A DNA stretch of 7,421 nucleotides, taken from positions 1-7,421 of the forward strand of contig JAITDM010000065.1 in NCBI GenBank assembly GCA_031282535.1, read 5' to 3'. The position numbers were made by a program, and so were the translations under genes. The notes beneath the pieces were generated by a model. That model was not told the DNA's origin. It saw nothing but the letters and a program-made list of their open reading frames with translations, and ran no database searches. The stretch is from Oscillospiraceae bacterium. GTDB lineage: Bacteria; Bacillota; Clostridia; Oscillospirales; UBA929. This document shows, one piece after another, positions 1 through 5,826 of the stretch (its first letter is position 1; each line of letters opens with the position of its first letter).

Positions 1-1093
1 AGCCGTTCGCGGGCAGGACCTCCGTGACCGCGAACACGCCCTTTGTCAGCGTACCCGTCTTGTCAAACACGACCGTATCGACGTCGTGGAGCGCGTCGAG
101 GTAATGGCTCCCTTTGACGAGGATCCCGTTGCGCGACGCGCCGCCGATGCCGCCGAAGAAACTGAGCGGAATGGAGATCACCAGCGCGCACGGGCAGGAC
201 ACGACGAGGAACACCAGGGCGCGGTGCAGCCAGTCGGCAAAGCCGCCGCCCAGCGCGAGCGGGGGGACGACCGCCAGCGCCGCCGCCGCGCACACGACGG
301 CGGGGGTGTAGTAACGCGCAAACTTGGTGATGAAGTTCTCGACGGGCGCTTTCGCGCTGCTGGCGCTCTGCACGAGGGCGAGGATTTTGGAAACCGTGGA
401 TTCGCCGAACCGTTTTGTCACCTCCACCGTGAGCAGGCCGTTTTTGTTGATCGAGCCGGACAGCACCTCCGCGCCGGGTTCGACGTCGCGAGGGAGCGAT
501 TCGCCCGTCAGCGCGGACATGTCCAGCGCGGAGCGCCCCTCCGTCACCACGCCGTCGAGCGGGATCTTCTCGCCGGGTTTGACGACGATACGCTCGCCGA
601 CGCGGACTTCGTCCGGCGCAACGCGCCTCACCCCGCCGCCGGTCTTGAGATTGGCGAAGTCGGGGCGAATGTCCATCAGCGCGACGATCGACCGGCGGCT
701 TCTGCCCACGGCATACGCCTGAAACGCCTCGCCGACCTGGTAGAACAGCATGACCGCCACGCCCTCCGGGTATTCCCCGATCGCGAACGCGCCGACGGCC
801 ATCCGTATTTTGGGCAGCGCCGATGCGCGTGTTTCGCTCTCCGCGTTTTGCGCCGCCGGTTCGCTCTCCTCAAACGGCGACACCTTGATGTCCGGCTCCA
901 CCTGCGCCGCGATTTGGGTGATCTTCTCCAAAAGCACGGGCAGATGCGATTTGTCGTCGGCGGTGAGCGTCAGCTTTTGCGCCATCACATCGACGGCCGC
1001 GGACTGCACGCCCTCCAGTTTGGCGGCGTGGCGCTCAATCTTGGCCGCGCAGTTCGGGCAGCACAGCCCGTCGAGCAGGTATGTCCTCGTCAC
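1..1093 (-). CDS. cadA: CadA-type heavy-metal P1B-ATPase, 3' end outside window, internal helix deletion
   Basis: Family role: ATP-driven export of Cd2+/Zn2+/Pb2+ across the cytoplasmic membrane. The 364 visible residues hold, in order, an N-terminal heavy-metal-associated domain with CxxC at Cys12-Cys15 (preceded by Cys11), the motif GAFAIGEYPEGVAVMLFYQ at about 101-119, the actuator TGES at 196-199, a membrane segment with the ion-binding CPC at 300-302, and the phosphorylation motif DKTGT with Asp344. The nucleotide-binding domain and C-terminus lie beyond position 1. Start: GTG at 1093, with GGAAGGGGGA ending 7 nt upstream; the ATG at 1112 is out of frame. Odd: the reading frame passes from the linker after the metal-binding domain (residues 80-97) straight into the third helix, so helices 1 and 2 (roughly 65-80 residues by comparison with the family) are missing in frame. 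Transport activity is therefore doubtful. Neighbour: cadC upstream on the same strand. Confidence 0.93.
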   Translation of the reverse strand, partial: MTRTYLLDGLCCPNCAAKIERHAAKLEGVQSAAVDVMAQKLTLTADDKSHLPVLLEKITQIAAQVEPDIKVSPFEESEPAAQNAESETRASALPKIRMAVGAFAIGEYPEGVAVMLFYQVGEAFQAYAVGRSRRSIVALMDIRPDFANLKTGGGVRRVAPDEVRVGERIVVKPGEKIPLDGVVTEGRSALDMSALTGESLPRDVEPGAEVLSGSINKNGLLTVEVTKRFGESTVSKILALVQSASSAKAPVENFITKFARYYTPAVVCAAAALAVVPPLALGGGFADWLHRALVFLVVSCPCALVISIPLSFFGGIGGASRNGILVKGSHYLDALHDVDTVVFDKTGTLTKGVFAVTEVLPANG

Positions 1094-1113
1094 AGCGGGT
1101 TCCCCCTTCCATT

Positions 1114-1144
1114 GTTGAACAGTTGAGAGTTTATTCAATCATTG
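1114..1144 (-). promoter_or_regulatory. Putative CadC operator in front of cadA
   Basis: On the plus strand, GTTGAACAGTTGAG (1114-1127) is followed after 8 nt by CAATCATTG (1136-1144). The same two blocks with the same 8-nt gap occur upstream of cadC at 1722-1752, while the 8 nt between them differ completely. CAATCATTG is itself an odd-length palindrome. Two conserved blocks at fixed spacing before both the sensor and the pump gene suggest binding by the CadC dimer. Assignment to CadC is inference. Confidence 0.65.
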
Positions 1145-1170
1145 GCGTACATTTTTTGCGCTTTTGACAA
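1141..1170 (-). promoter_or_regulatory. Weak candidate promoter of cadA
   Basis: By analogy with the cadC promoter, a minus-strand -35 TTGTCA (1170-1165) and a poor -10 GCCAAT (1146-1141) stand 18 bp apart and overlap the operator block in the same way. A shifted -10 (TAAACT, about 1132-1127) is an alternative. The -35 lies inside an 18-bp sequence that resembles an end of the neighbouring inverted-repeat element. Confidence 0.35.
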
Positions 1171-1174
1171 TCCC

Positions 1175-1338
1175 TAAGGGCTGTCAAAGGGTCACTTGCG
1201 AAGAGATTGCGCCGGATTTTGGGCGCAAGACGCGGAGGGCGACCGCCGCAAGGCTTGGTGCCTTGCAAGGGAGGACGACAAAGTATTGCGTCAAAAAGAC
1301 AAGCAAGCATTCGCAAGTGACCCTTTTGACAGCCCCTA
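1175..1338. mobile_element. MITE-like element with terminal inverted repeats, flanked by TA
   Basis: The arms at 1175-1202 and 1310-1338 are inverted copies: the left reads AGGGCTGTCAAAGGG then TCACTTGCGAA, and the right is its reverse complement with one substitution and one extra A. Both ends are bounded by TA (1175-1176 and 1337-1338), the target duplication typical of IS630/Tc1/mariner-type transposition. The 160-bp body encodes no convincing protein but has two internal hairpins: TTGCGCC/GGCGCAA (1207-1213 with 1222-1228) and GCAAGGC/GCCTTGC (1248-1254 with 1260-1266). The right end forms the last base of the cadC TAG stop, and the left end lies just upstream of the cadA promoter region. 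Calling it non-autonomous and mobile is inference; other genomic copies would prove it. Confidence 0.7.
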
Positions 1339-1704
1339 AGTCTCGCAGACGTGCAGCAGGCCCTGCGCGAAGACGTTGCCGACGTGTTCGTCGTCCAGCG
1401 TGTAGTAGACCACTTTGCCGTCTTTCCGGTTCCTGACGAGCCGTGTCTGCCGCAGCTGGCGCAGCTGGTGCGAAACGGCCGATTTCGTCATGCCGAGCAG
1501 CACGGCTATGTCGCAGACGCACATCTCGGAGTGTTGCAGGGCGCAGAGAATCCTGACGCGGGTGGAGTCGCTGAACACCTTAAATAGGTCCGCCAGGTCC
1601 ATCAATATATCCTCGTCAGGCATCTTCTCCCGCACGGCCGCAATCACCTCCTCGTGAATGGCGTTGCAGTCACAGCGGTCGAACTCCACCGCTTGGGTCG
1701 TCAT
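1336..1704 (-). CDS. cadC: CadC-type ArsR/SmtB metal-sensing repressor
   Basis: A 122-residue winged-helix repressor that in its family leaves the operator when Cd2+, Pb2+ or Zn2+ binds. The helix-turn-helix is around residues 55-90 (motif MCVCDIAVLL at 61-70, then SAVSHQLRQL), with the beta wing at 91-102. Metal ligands match CadC of plasmid pI258 at a constant offset: Cys62 and Cys64 with N-terminal Cys11/Cys13 for the cysteine thiolate site, and Asp105, His107, His118 and Glu121 for the zinc site in the last helix. Start: ATG at 1704 with AGGAGG 9 nt upstream, preferred over a possible extension to 1746 that would run through the operator and ribosome binding site. The stop TAG coincides with the end of the inverted-repeat element, just after ligand Glu121. 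It probably controls itself and cadA. Confidence 0.95.
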   Translation of the reverse strand: MTTQAVEFDRCDCNAIHEEVIAAVREKMPDEDILMDLADLFKVFSDSTRVRILCALQHSEMCVCDIAVLLGMTKSAVSHQLRQLRQTRLVRNRKDGKVVYYTLDDEHVGNVFAQGLLHVCET

Positions 1705-1721
1705 CTCTCCGCACCTCCTCA

Positions 1722-1777
1722 GTTGAACAGTTGAGTGATCACGCAATCATTGTAACAAACTCCACCCGCCTTGTCAA
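1722..1777 (-). promoter_or_regulatory. cadC promoter with overlapping operator
   Basis: Read on the minus strand: -35 TTGACA (1777-1772), a 17-bp spacer, and -10 TACAAT (1754-1749), a near-perfect sigma-A promoter. The operator-like blocks follow (CAATGATTG at 1752-1744 and CTCAACTGTTCAAC at 1735-1722), the first overlapping the -10, with a GTGATCAC palindrome (1735-1742) between them. A repressor bound here would block RNA polymerase, which fits autorepression. Confidence 0.85.
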
Positions 1778-1869
1778 GCACTTTTTTAGTATTGTGGCGC
1801 GTCGGTTTTTGGGGCTGTGTTCCGTTTTTTCCTATTTTTATAGATGGAAGCATGTTACATTTGCCGCAG

Positions 1870-1917
1870 AAGGCACAAAGATGTGTCACCTTGGGCGCAC
1901 ATCTTTGTGCCTTTTTT
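1870..1917 (+). terminator. Perfect 16-bp stem with T-run, terminator-like or palindromic repeat
   Basis: AAGGCACAAAGATGTG (1870-1885) is perfectly complementary to 1898-1913, with a 12-nt loop, and the stem runs into TTTTTT (1912-1917) on the plus strand. That is the shape of an intrinsic terminator, but no plus-strand gene lies upstream in the window. It may therefore be an attenuator in the MFS leader, a remnant, or a dispersed palindromic repeat. Confidence 0.6.
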
Positions 1918-2015
1918 GATTTTCCTTAAAATTCCAGTCTGCTCGTTCCCTGCGCTGCCCCCGCCGCGGCCCGGCTTTTCTGTTTGACGTCCGCCACCAT
2001 CCTCATTGCACGGGT

Positions 2016-2036
2016 CCCGCCGCGGTTTTCGGCGGG
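2016..2036 (+). other. GC hairpin just upstream of the MFS ribosome binding site
   Basis: CCCGCCG (2016-2022) pairs with CGGCGGG (2030-2036) around a 7-nt loop, ending 7 nt before the GGAG of the MFS gene. There is no T-run, so it is not a terminator. It could protect the mRNA 5' region or modulate initiation. The role is unknown. Confidence 0.4.
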
Positions 2037-2052
2037 GCGGAAAGGAGTTTGT

Positions 2053-3246
2053 ATGAAAAAGCCCAACAAATGGTTCATGCTCTTTATCCTCTACCTGTCG
2101 TCCTTCGCGGTCTCGCTGGGGCAGCTCAAGATCGTCCCGATCGCGGACCGGGTGGAACAGTTCCCACTGCTCATGTCCGTCTTCACGCTGGCCGGGATCA
2201 TTCTGGCCATCCCCGGCGGCGCCATCCTCAGCCGGACCGGTCCCAAAAACCTGCTGCTCCTGCTGCTTGCCGCACTGACGGCCGGCAATGTGCTCGGCGC
2301 ACTGAGCGGCGGGTTCGCGCTGCTGCTCGTCAGCCGGATCGTCGAAGGCATCGCCTTCGCGCTGGTCATCATGGTGGGCCTCGTGATGATCAACATCTGG
2401 TTCGCCGACGGAGGCGCCGGCACCGCCACCGGCATCTTTACCACCTTCGCAGCCATCGGCTCGTTCGTCGCCATGAACATCGGCCTGCCCGTCACAGAAA
2501 ATTACGGCCCCCGGGCCATGTGGTGGCTGGTCAGCGCGCTGGGGTTCGTCTCCTTCTTCCTCGTGTTGGGCCTCATGTCCGTCCCGGCGCCGGCGCCGGC
2601 CGCGGCCGGGGAGGAACAGCGCCCCTCCCTTCTCCAGGCGGCGAAGAATCCGCCCGTCTGGATCCTCGCGCTGTGCCACCTCTGCATCGCGTTCCTGCTG
2701 TATTCCTATATCGCCACCTACCCGCAGCTCTTCTCGGGCGTGTACGGGGTCAGCGCCGAGACGGCAAACTTCTACAACAGCTTAAACGGCATCTTCGGCG
2801 TGCCGGCCTGTATCATCGGCGGGTGGCTCGTGAACCGGACCCGGCGCCCGTACCTGATCGCCCTCGTGGGGTGCGTCGGCGCCATCGTCACCTGCTCGGC
2901 CAACCTGCTGCTGGGGCCCGCCACCTATGTGCTGCACGCGGGCGCCAGCTCCCTGTTCATCGGCGGGTTCGCGCTCACCGCCAACCTCTGCGTCGCCCCG
3001 CAGCTCGCCAAATCCCCGCGCTACATTGGCTACACCATGTCGTTTGTCAACCTGCTCTATTACATCGGCATCTTCGCCTCCACCCCGCTGGTTTTGTCGA
3101 TGGTCGATCGGGGCGGATGGCGCCTCGCCACCATCCTGATGACCGCCGTCGCCGTCGCCGCGCTGCTGCTGATGGGCGTCCTCATGCTGCTGCGGCGGAA
3201 GAGCGCCGCCCAGGCCGCCGCCAACTCCAACGACGCCATCGCATAA
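2053..3246 (+). CDS. Major facilitator superfamily transporter
   Basis: A 397-residue integral membrane protein with about 12 hydrophobic segments in two halves, separated by a Pro/Ala-rich central loop (about 177-200). The MFS signature between helices 2 and 3 is visible as GGAILSRTGPKNLL (55-68), and helix 4 starts with SRIVEGIAFA (Arg95). Length is normal for a single-polypeptide secondary transporter. Start: ATG at 2053 with AAAGGAG 5 nt upstream; upstream in-frame codons lack a ribosome binding site. The amidohydrolase gene follows after 70 nt on the same strand and probably shares the transcript, so the transporter may import that enzyme's substrate or export its product. The overall look recalls CynX/NimT-like anion or nitrogen-compound carriers, but the substrate cannot be inferred from sequence. 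Confidence 0.9.
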   Translation: MKKPNKWFMLFILYLSSFAVSLGQLKIVPIADRVEQFPLLMSVFTLAGIILAIPGGAILSRTGPKNLLLLLLAALTAGNVLGALSGGFALLLVSRIVEGIAFALVIMVGLVMINIWFADGGAGTATGIFTTFAAIGSFVAMNIGLPVTENYGPRAMWWLVSALGFVSFFLVLGLMSVPAPAPAAAGEEQRPSLLQAAKNPPVWILALCHLCIAFLLYSYIATYPQLFSGVYGVSAETANFYNSLNGIFGVPACIIGGWLVNRTRRPYLIALVGCVGAIVTCSANLLLGPATYVLHAGASSLFIGGFALTANLCVAPQLAKSPRYIGYTMSFVNLLYYIGIFASTPLVLSMVDRGGWRLATILMTAVAVAALLLMGVLMLLRRKSAAQAAANSNDAIA

Positions 3247-3316
3247 TCAACTGACTGACTACTAACAACCAACAACTATCAACCTACTATCAACTATCAA
3301 AGGAGTGCATACGGAT
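3247..3316 (+). other. G-poor low-complexity leader before the amidohydrolase
   Basis: This spacer consists of repeated CAAC, ACTATCAA and similar units; from 3258 to 3301 there is not a single G. It ends in the AAGGAG ribosome binding site (3300-3305). In mRNA it should be unstructured, in contrast to the GC-rich genes on either side. It shows no promoter or terminator. Confidence 0.6.
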
Positions 3317-4983
3317 ATGTCATCTTCCAAACCATGGAGCCCCCACGCGGATCTGGTGGTGCACCACGCGCGGATCCACACGGTGGACCTGCCGATCGAG
3401 GAGATCCGGCGGGGCCGGACGGACTTTGCCACCTACGACGACGGCTATGTGGCCGTCAAGGACAAGACCATCATCGCCGTCGGCCCGGGCGACGGCGGCG
3501 CCTGGATCGGCCCCGACACCGACGTCATCGACGCGCAGGGCCATGTGCTGCTGCCGGGCCTCGTGGACTCGCACATGCACGCCCAATTCTCCGGCGAGGG
3601 GATGCTGAACATCGACCTGCGCGACGTACCCTCCGCACAGGCCATGTTTGACCAGATCGCCCGGCGGGCCGCCGCCACGCCGGCCGGCCAGTTCATCCAG
3701 GGGCAGTATTGGAACGAACTGCTCTGGGAAAACGGGCCATCCCCACCCGCCACGATCTGGACAAGATCTCTGCGGAGCACCCGATGTTCTTCATGCGCAC
3801 CTGTTTCCATGTGGCCTGCGTGAACTCGAAGGCGCTGGCGCTCGCCGGCATCACGCGGGACACGCCGGACCCGGAGAGCGGCACGATCGGGCGCGACGAG
3901 ACCGGCGAGCCCAACGGCATCCTGTACGAAAACTCGGCCATGGGCCTTGTGCAGAGCGTGATCCCCCCGCTCACCGAGGCGCAGCACATCCAGGCCATCG
4001 AGAACATCGGCCGCCTGCTGAACCAAAACGGCATCACCAGCGTCATCGACGCCAACCTGTCGTTTGACCAGATGCGCGCCTATCTCCAGGCCCTGAAGCA
4101 TGGCCGGCTCTCCTACCGCGCCCGGTTCATGTTTTACCTGGACACGGCGGTCGGCGACGTGCCCTACCACCTGCGCCGCCTGGACGAGATGGTGGCCGTC
4201 ACGGGCTTCGGCAACGACATGGTGAAGCTCAACGGGATCAAAGTCACGCTGGACGGCATTCCCGCGACCGGGACGGCCTGCATGCGCAGACCCTACAAAC
4301 ACATGCCGGAGACCAGCGGCTTCACGACGATCACGCCGGAGGAGATGCGCGCCATCGCGGTGAAGGGCGCCGCCTACCACTGGCAGGTGGGCGTACACAC
4401 GATCGGGGACAAAGCCGCGGACATCGCCCTGGCCGCCTTCGACGCCGCCGACAAGGAGCACGGCCCCATCGCCGAGAACCGCAACTACCTCATCCACATG
4501 CCCTACCCGCACGAGGATCAGATGGACATCATGGCGCGGCTGAACATCAGCAACACGACGCAGCCGTCCATCTTCCACCTGATGGGCGAAAACGGGATCC
4601 TGCACGAGGACCAGGCGACGATCAACATGGCGGCCAAACTGTTCTTCGACAGAGGGCTCGTCGTCGGCGGCAGCACCGACCACCCGGTGGTCCCGTGCAG
4701 CCCTTTCCTCGGCATGTACGCGGCCATCAGCCGCCAAGACTCCGACGGCATCGTCTGGGGCGAAACATACCGGATCACGCCGCGGCAGGCCCTCATCATG
4801 TGGACGAAAAACTCCGCCTACTTCTCCCACGACGACACGGTGCAGGGCGCGCTCGCACCCGGCTGCCACGCGGACATGACGCTCATCGACCGCGACATCC
4901 TCTCCTGCCCCACCGAGGACATCAAGGACACCCGGGTGGAGAAGACCATCCTCGGCGGCCGCGTCGTCTACGTAGCCGACTGA
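3317..4983 (+). pseudogene. YtcJ-like amidohydrolase (amidohydrolase family 3), frameshifted
   Basis: Members of this family are metal-dependent hydrolases acting on amide or related bonds; many have unknown substrates. The first frame (ATG 3317, AAGGAG 11 nt upstream) gives an N-terminal beta-domain and the metal-binding HMH (His86, His88, in GLVDSHMHAQ) but stops at 3823. Homology continues in the -1 frame from 3736 (AIPTRHDLDKISAEHP) to the stop at 4983, including KLNGIKVTLDG, VGVHTIGDKAAD, LIHMPYPHEDQ and GGSTDHPVVPCSP, which carry further metal and substrate residues. Joined, the product is 140 + 415 = 555 residues, the normal family length. Adding one G to GGG at 3734-3736 restores the frame, so this is a single-base deletion, either genuine or a sequencing error. 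The downstream part alone lacks the HxH site. Neighbour: the MFS gene 70 nt upstream. Confidence 0.85.
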
Positions 4984-5001
4984 CCCCGACAGACACAACA
5001 T

Positions 5002-5045
5002 ACGCCACTATGTCTTGTCAAAACAACAAGATATAGTGGCGTTTT
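5002..5045 (+). terminator. Rho-independent terminator after the amidohydrolase
   Basis: The 17-nt arm at 5002-5018 (ACGCCACTATGTCTTGT) pairs with 5026-5042 with a single G-U wobble, a 7-nt loop (5019-5025) and TTTT at 5042-5045. It lies 19 nt after the stop codon and closes the MFS/amidohydrolase transcript. The T-run is short, but the stem is very stable. Confidence 0.85.
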
Positions 5046-5096
5046 CGCGCATATGGCATTGGAAGAAAAAACCTTACCGTACCGGCAGAAAACTTG

Positions 5097-5125
5097 TTGA
5101 CAAATCAAACGGTACCGTGTATACT
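5097..5125 (+). promoter_or_regulatory. Promoter of the marR-ABC operon with palindromic operator
   Basis: The -35 TTGACA (5097-5102), a 17-bp spacer and the -10 TATACT (5120-5125) form a near-consensus sigma-A promoter, about 68 nt before the marR ATG. The spacer contains the perfect palindrome ACGGTACCGT (5109-5118). A related GTACCG half-site occurs 33 bp upstream (5079-5084). A second inverted repeat (CAACCGTT/AACGTTG, 5135-5152) lies just after the expected transcription start. A MarR dimer bound at the spacer palindrome would block polymerase, so autoregulation is likely. Confidence 0.88.
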
Positions 5126-5156
5126 ATGATCAGACAACCGTTGAGAACGTTGGCGC

Positions 5157-5170
5157 CCGCCCCGGGGCGG
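5157..5170 (+). repeat. Perfect 14-bp GC palindrome in the marR leader
   Basis: CCGCCCC at 5157-5163 is followed directly by its complement GGGGCGG (5164-5170), 8 nt before the AGGAGG ribosome binding site of marR. It could form a small leader hairpin or be a further protein-binding site. No T-run follows. Confidence 0.45.
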
Positions 5171-5193
5171 CGACAGGCAGGAGGGTAACAGCG

Positions 5194-5826
5194 ATGAAAA
5201 GCGAACTCTACGAGAAACTGACGCGGATCCAGTGGCTGCTTCACAAGCAGCAAATCCGCGACCACCACCAACAGCTCCGCGACCACATCGGCGGCCGCGT
5301 TCTGGCCGACGCCACGCGCGGGCAGGGACGGATTCTCGCCGCTCTTCAAATGAAAGACGGCATCAGCACCAAAGACTTGGCCTACTTGCTCGGGCTCGCG
5401 GTGTCGTCGATGAACGAGTTTCTGGGAAAATTGGAAAAAAATGGATACATCATCCGCGAACCGTCTGAAAAAGACAGACGCGTCATCCTCGTCAAGCTGA
5501 CCGACAAGGGCAGAGCCGAGACGCGGCCCGAACCGGCGGCGGACTTTGGCGACATCTTCGACTGCCTGTCGGAAACGGAGCAAGCGACGTTCGGCGCCTA
5601 TCTCGACCGCGTCATCGCCGCGCTCGAGGACAAGCTCGGCGTCGACGACGCGGTGTTCGAGCGGTTCAAAGCGATGTTTCAGGAGCATGAGAGACCGTTT
5701 GGCAGAGGTTTTGGCGGGTTTGACAGATCCGGGCGCGGAGGGTTTGACCGCTGTTTCGGCGGTTTTGACCACGGGCCCGGCGGGCGCGGGCGCGACCCCC
5801 GCAAAGGAGGACACGACGATGACTGA
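5194..5826 (+). CDS. MarR-family regulator with Gly/Arg/Asp-rich C-terminal tail
   Basis: A 210-residue cytoplasmic DNA-binding protein. The MarR winged helix spans about residues 44-110: recognition region STKDLAYLLGLAVSSMNEFL (58-77), then LGKLEKNGYIIREPSEKDRR with the wing Asp-Arg signature at 94-96 and KLTDKGRA at 101-108. Helices at 125-165 would form the dimer interface. Residues 168-210 are a low-complexity tail with three GGFD repeats (174, 182, 189) ending in GGHDDD, absent from minimal MarR proteins of about 150 residues. Start: ATG at 5194 with AGGAGG 9 nt upstream. The gene overlaps the ABC ATPase gene by 8 nt, so the two are co-translated. It most likely represses this operon until a small-molecule ligand, probably a substrate of the pump, binds. 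Confidence 0.92.
   Translation: MKSELYEKLTRIQWLLHKQQIRDHHQQLRDHIGGRVLADATRGQGRILAALQMKDGISTKDLAYLLGLAVSSMNEFLGKLEKNGYIIREPSEKDRRVILVKLTDKGRAETRPEPAADFGDIFDCLSETEQATFGAYLDRVIAALEDKLGVDDAVFERFKAMFQEHERPFGRGFGGFDRSGRGGFDRCFGGFDHGPGGRGRDPRKGGHDDD

Larger units (their letters stand above)
1755..2052. other. Intergenic region between cadC promoter and MFS gene
   Basis: About 300 bp without a credible gene. The first part (1780-1870) is T-rich on the plus strand and contains only weak -10-like sequences (for example TATAGA near 1840), so I cannot assign the MFS promoter with confidence. It is followed by the strong hairpin at 1870-1917 and a GC-rich leader ending in a small hairpin and the MFS ribosome binding site. 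Confidence 0.6.

Noticed and set aside
86..1126. 346-residue plus-strand frame over cadA
   Set aside because: A shadow of the minus-strand ATPase, which has HMA, TGES, CPC and DKTGT motifs; the shadow is low-complexity Arg/His/Asp-rich.
1131..1316. Small 61-residue reading frame on the minus strand between cadC and cadA
   Set aside because: It lies almost wholly inside the inverted-repeat element, has no ribosome binding site or recognisable domain, and runs through the cadA promoter region.
2049..3254. 401-residue plus-strand frame overlapping the MFS gene
   Set aside because: Arg/His-rich frame without membrane segments. The MFS frame has 12 hydrophobic segments and a proper ribosome binding site.
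3709..3823. Programmed -1 ribosomal frameshifting to make the full amidohydrolase
   Set aside because: The overlap allows a -1 shift, but I see no X XXY YYZ slippery heptamer in the right frame at the homology junction, and one missing G in a G-run explains it more simply.
3445..5001. 518-residue open frame antisense to the amidohydrolase
   Set aside because: Long antisense frames are expected in GC-rich genes with strong third-position bias. The plus-strand frame carries the conserved family motifs.
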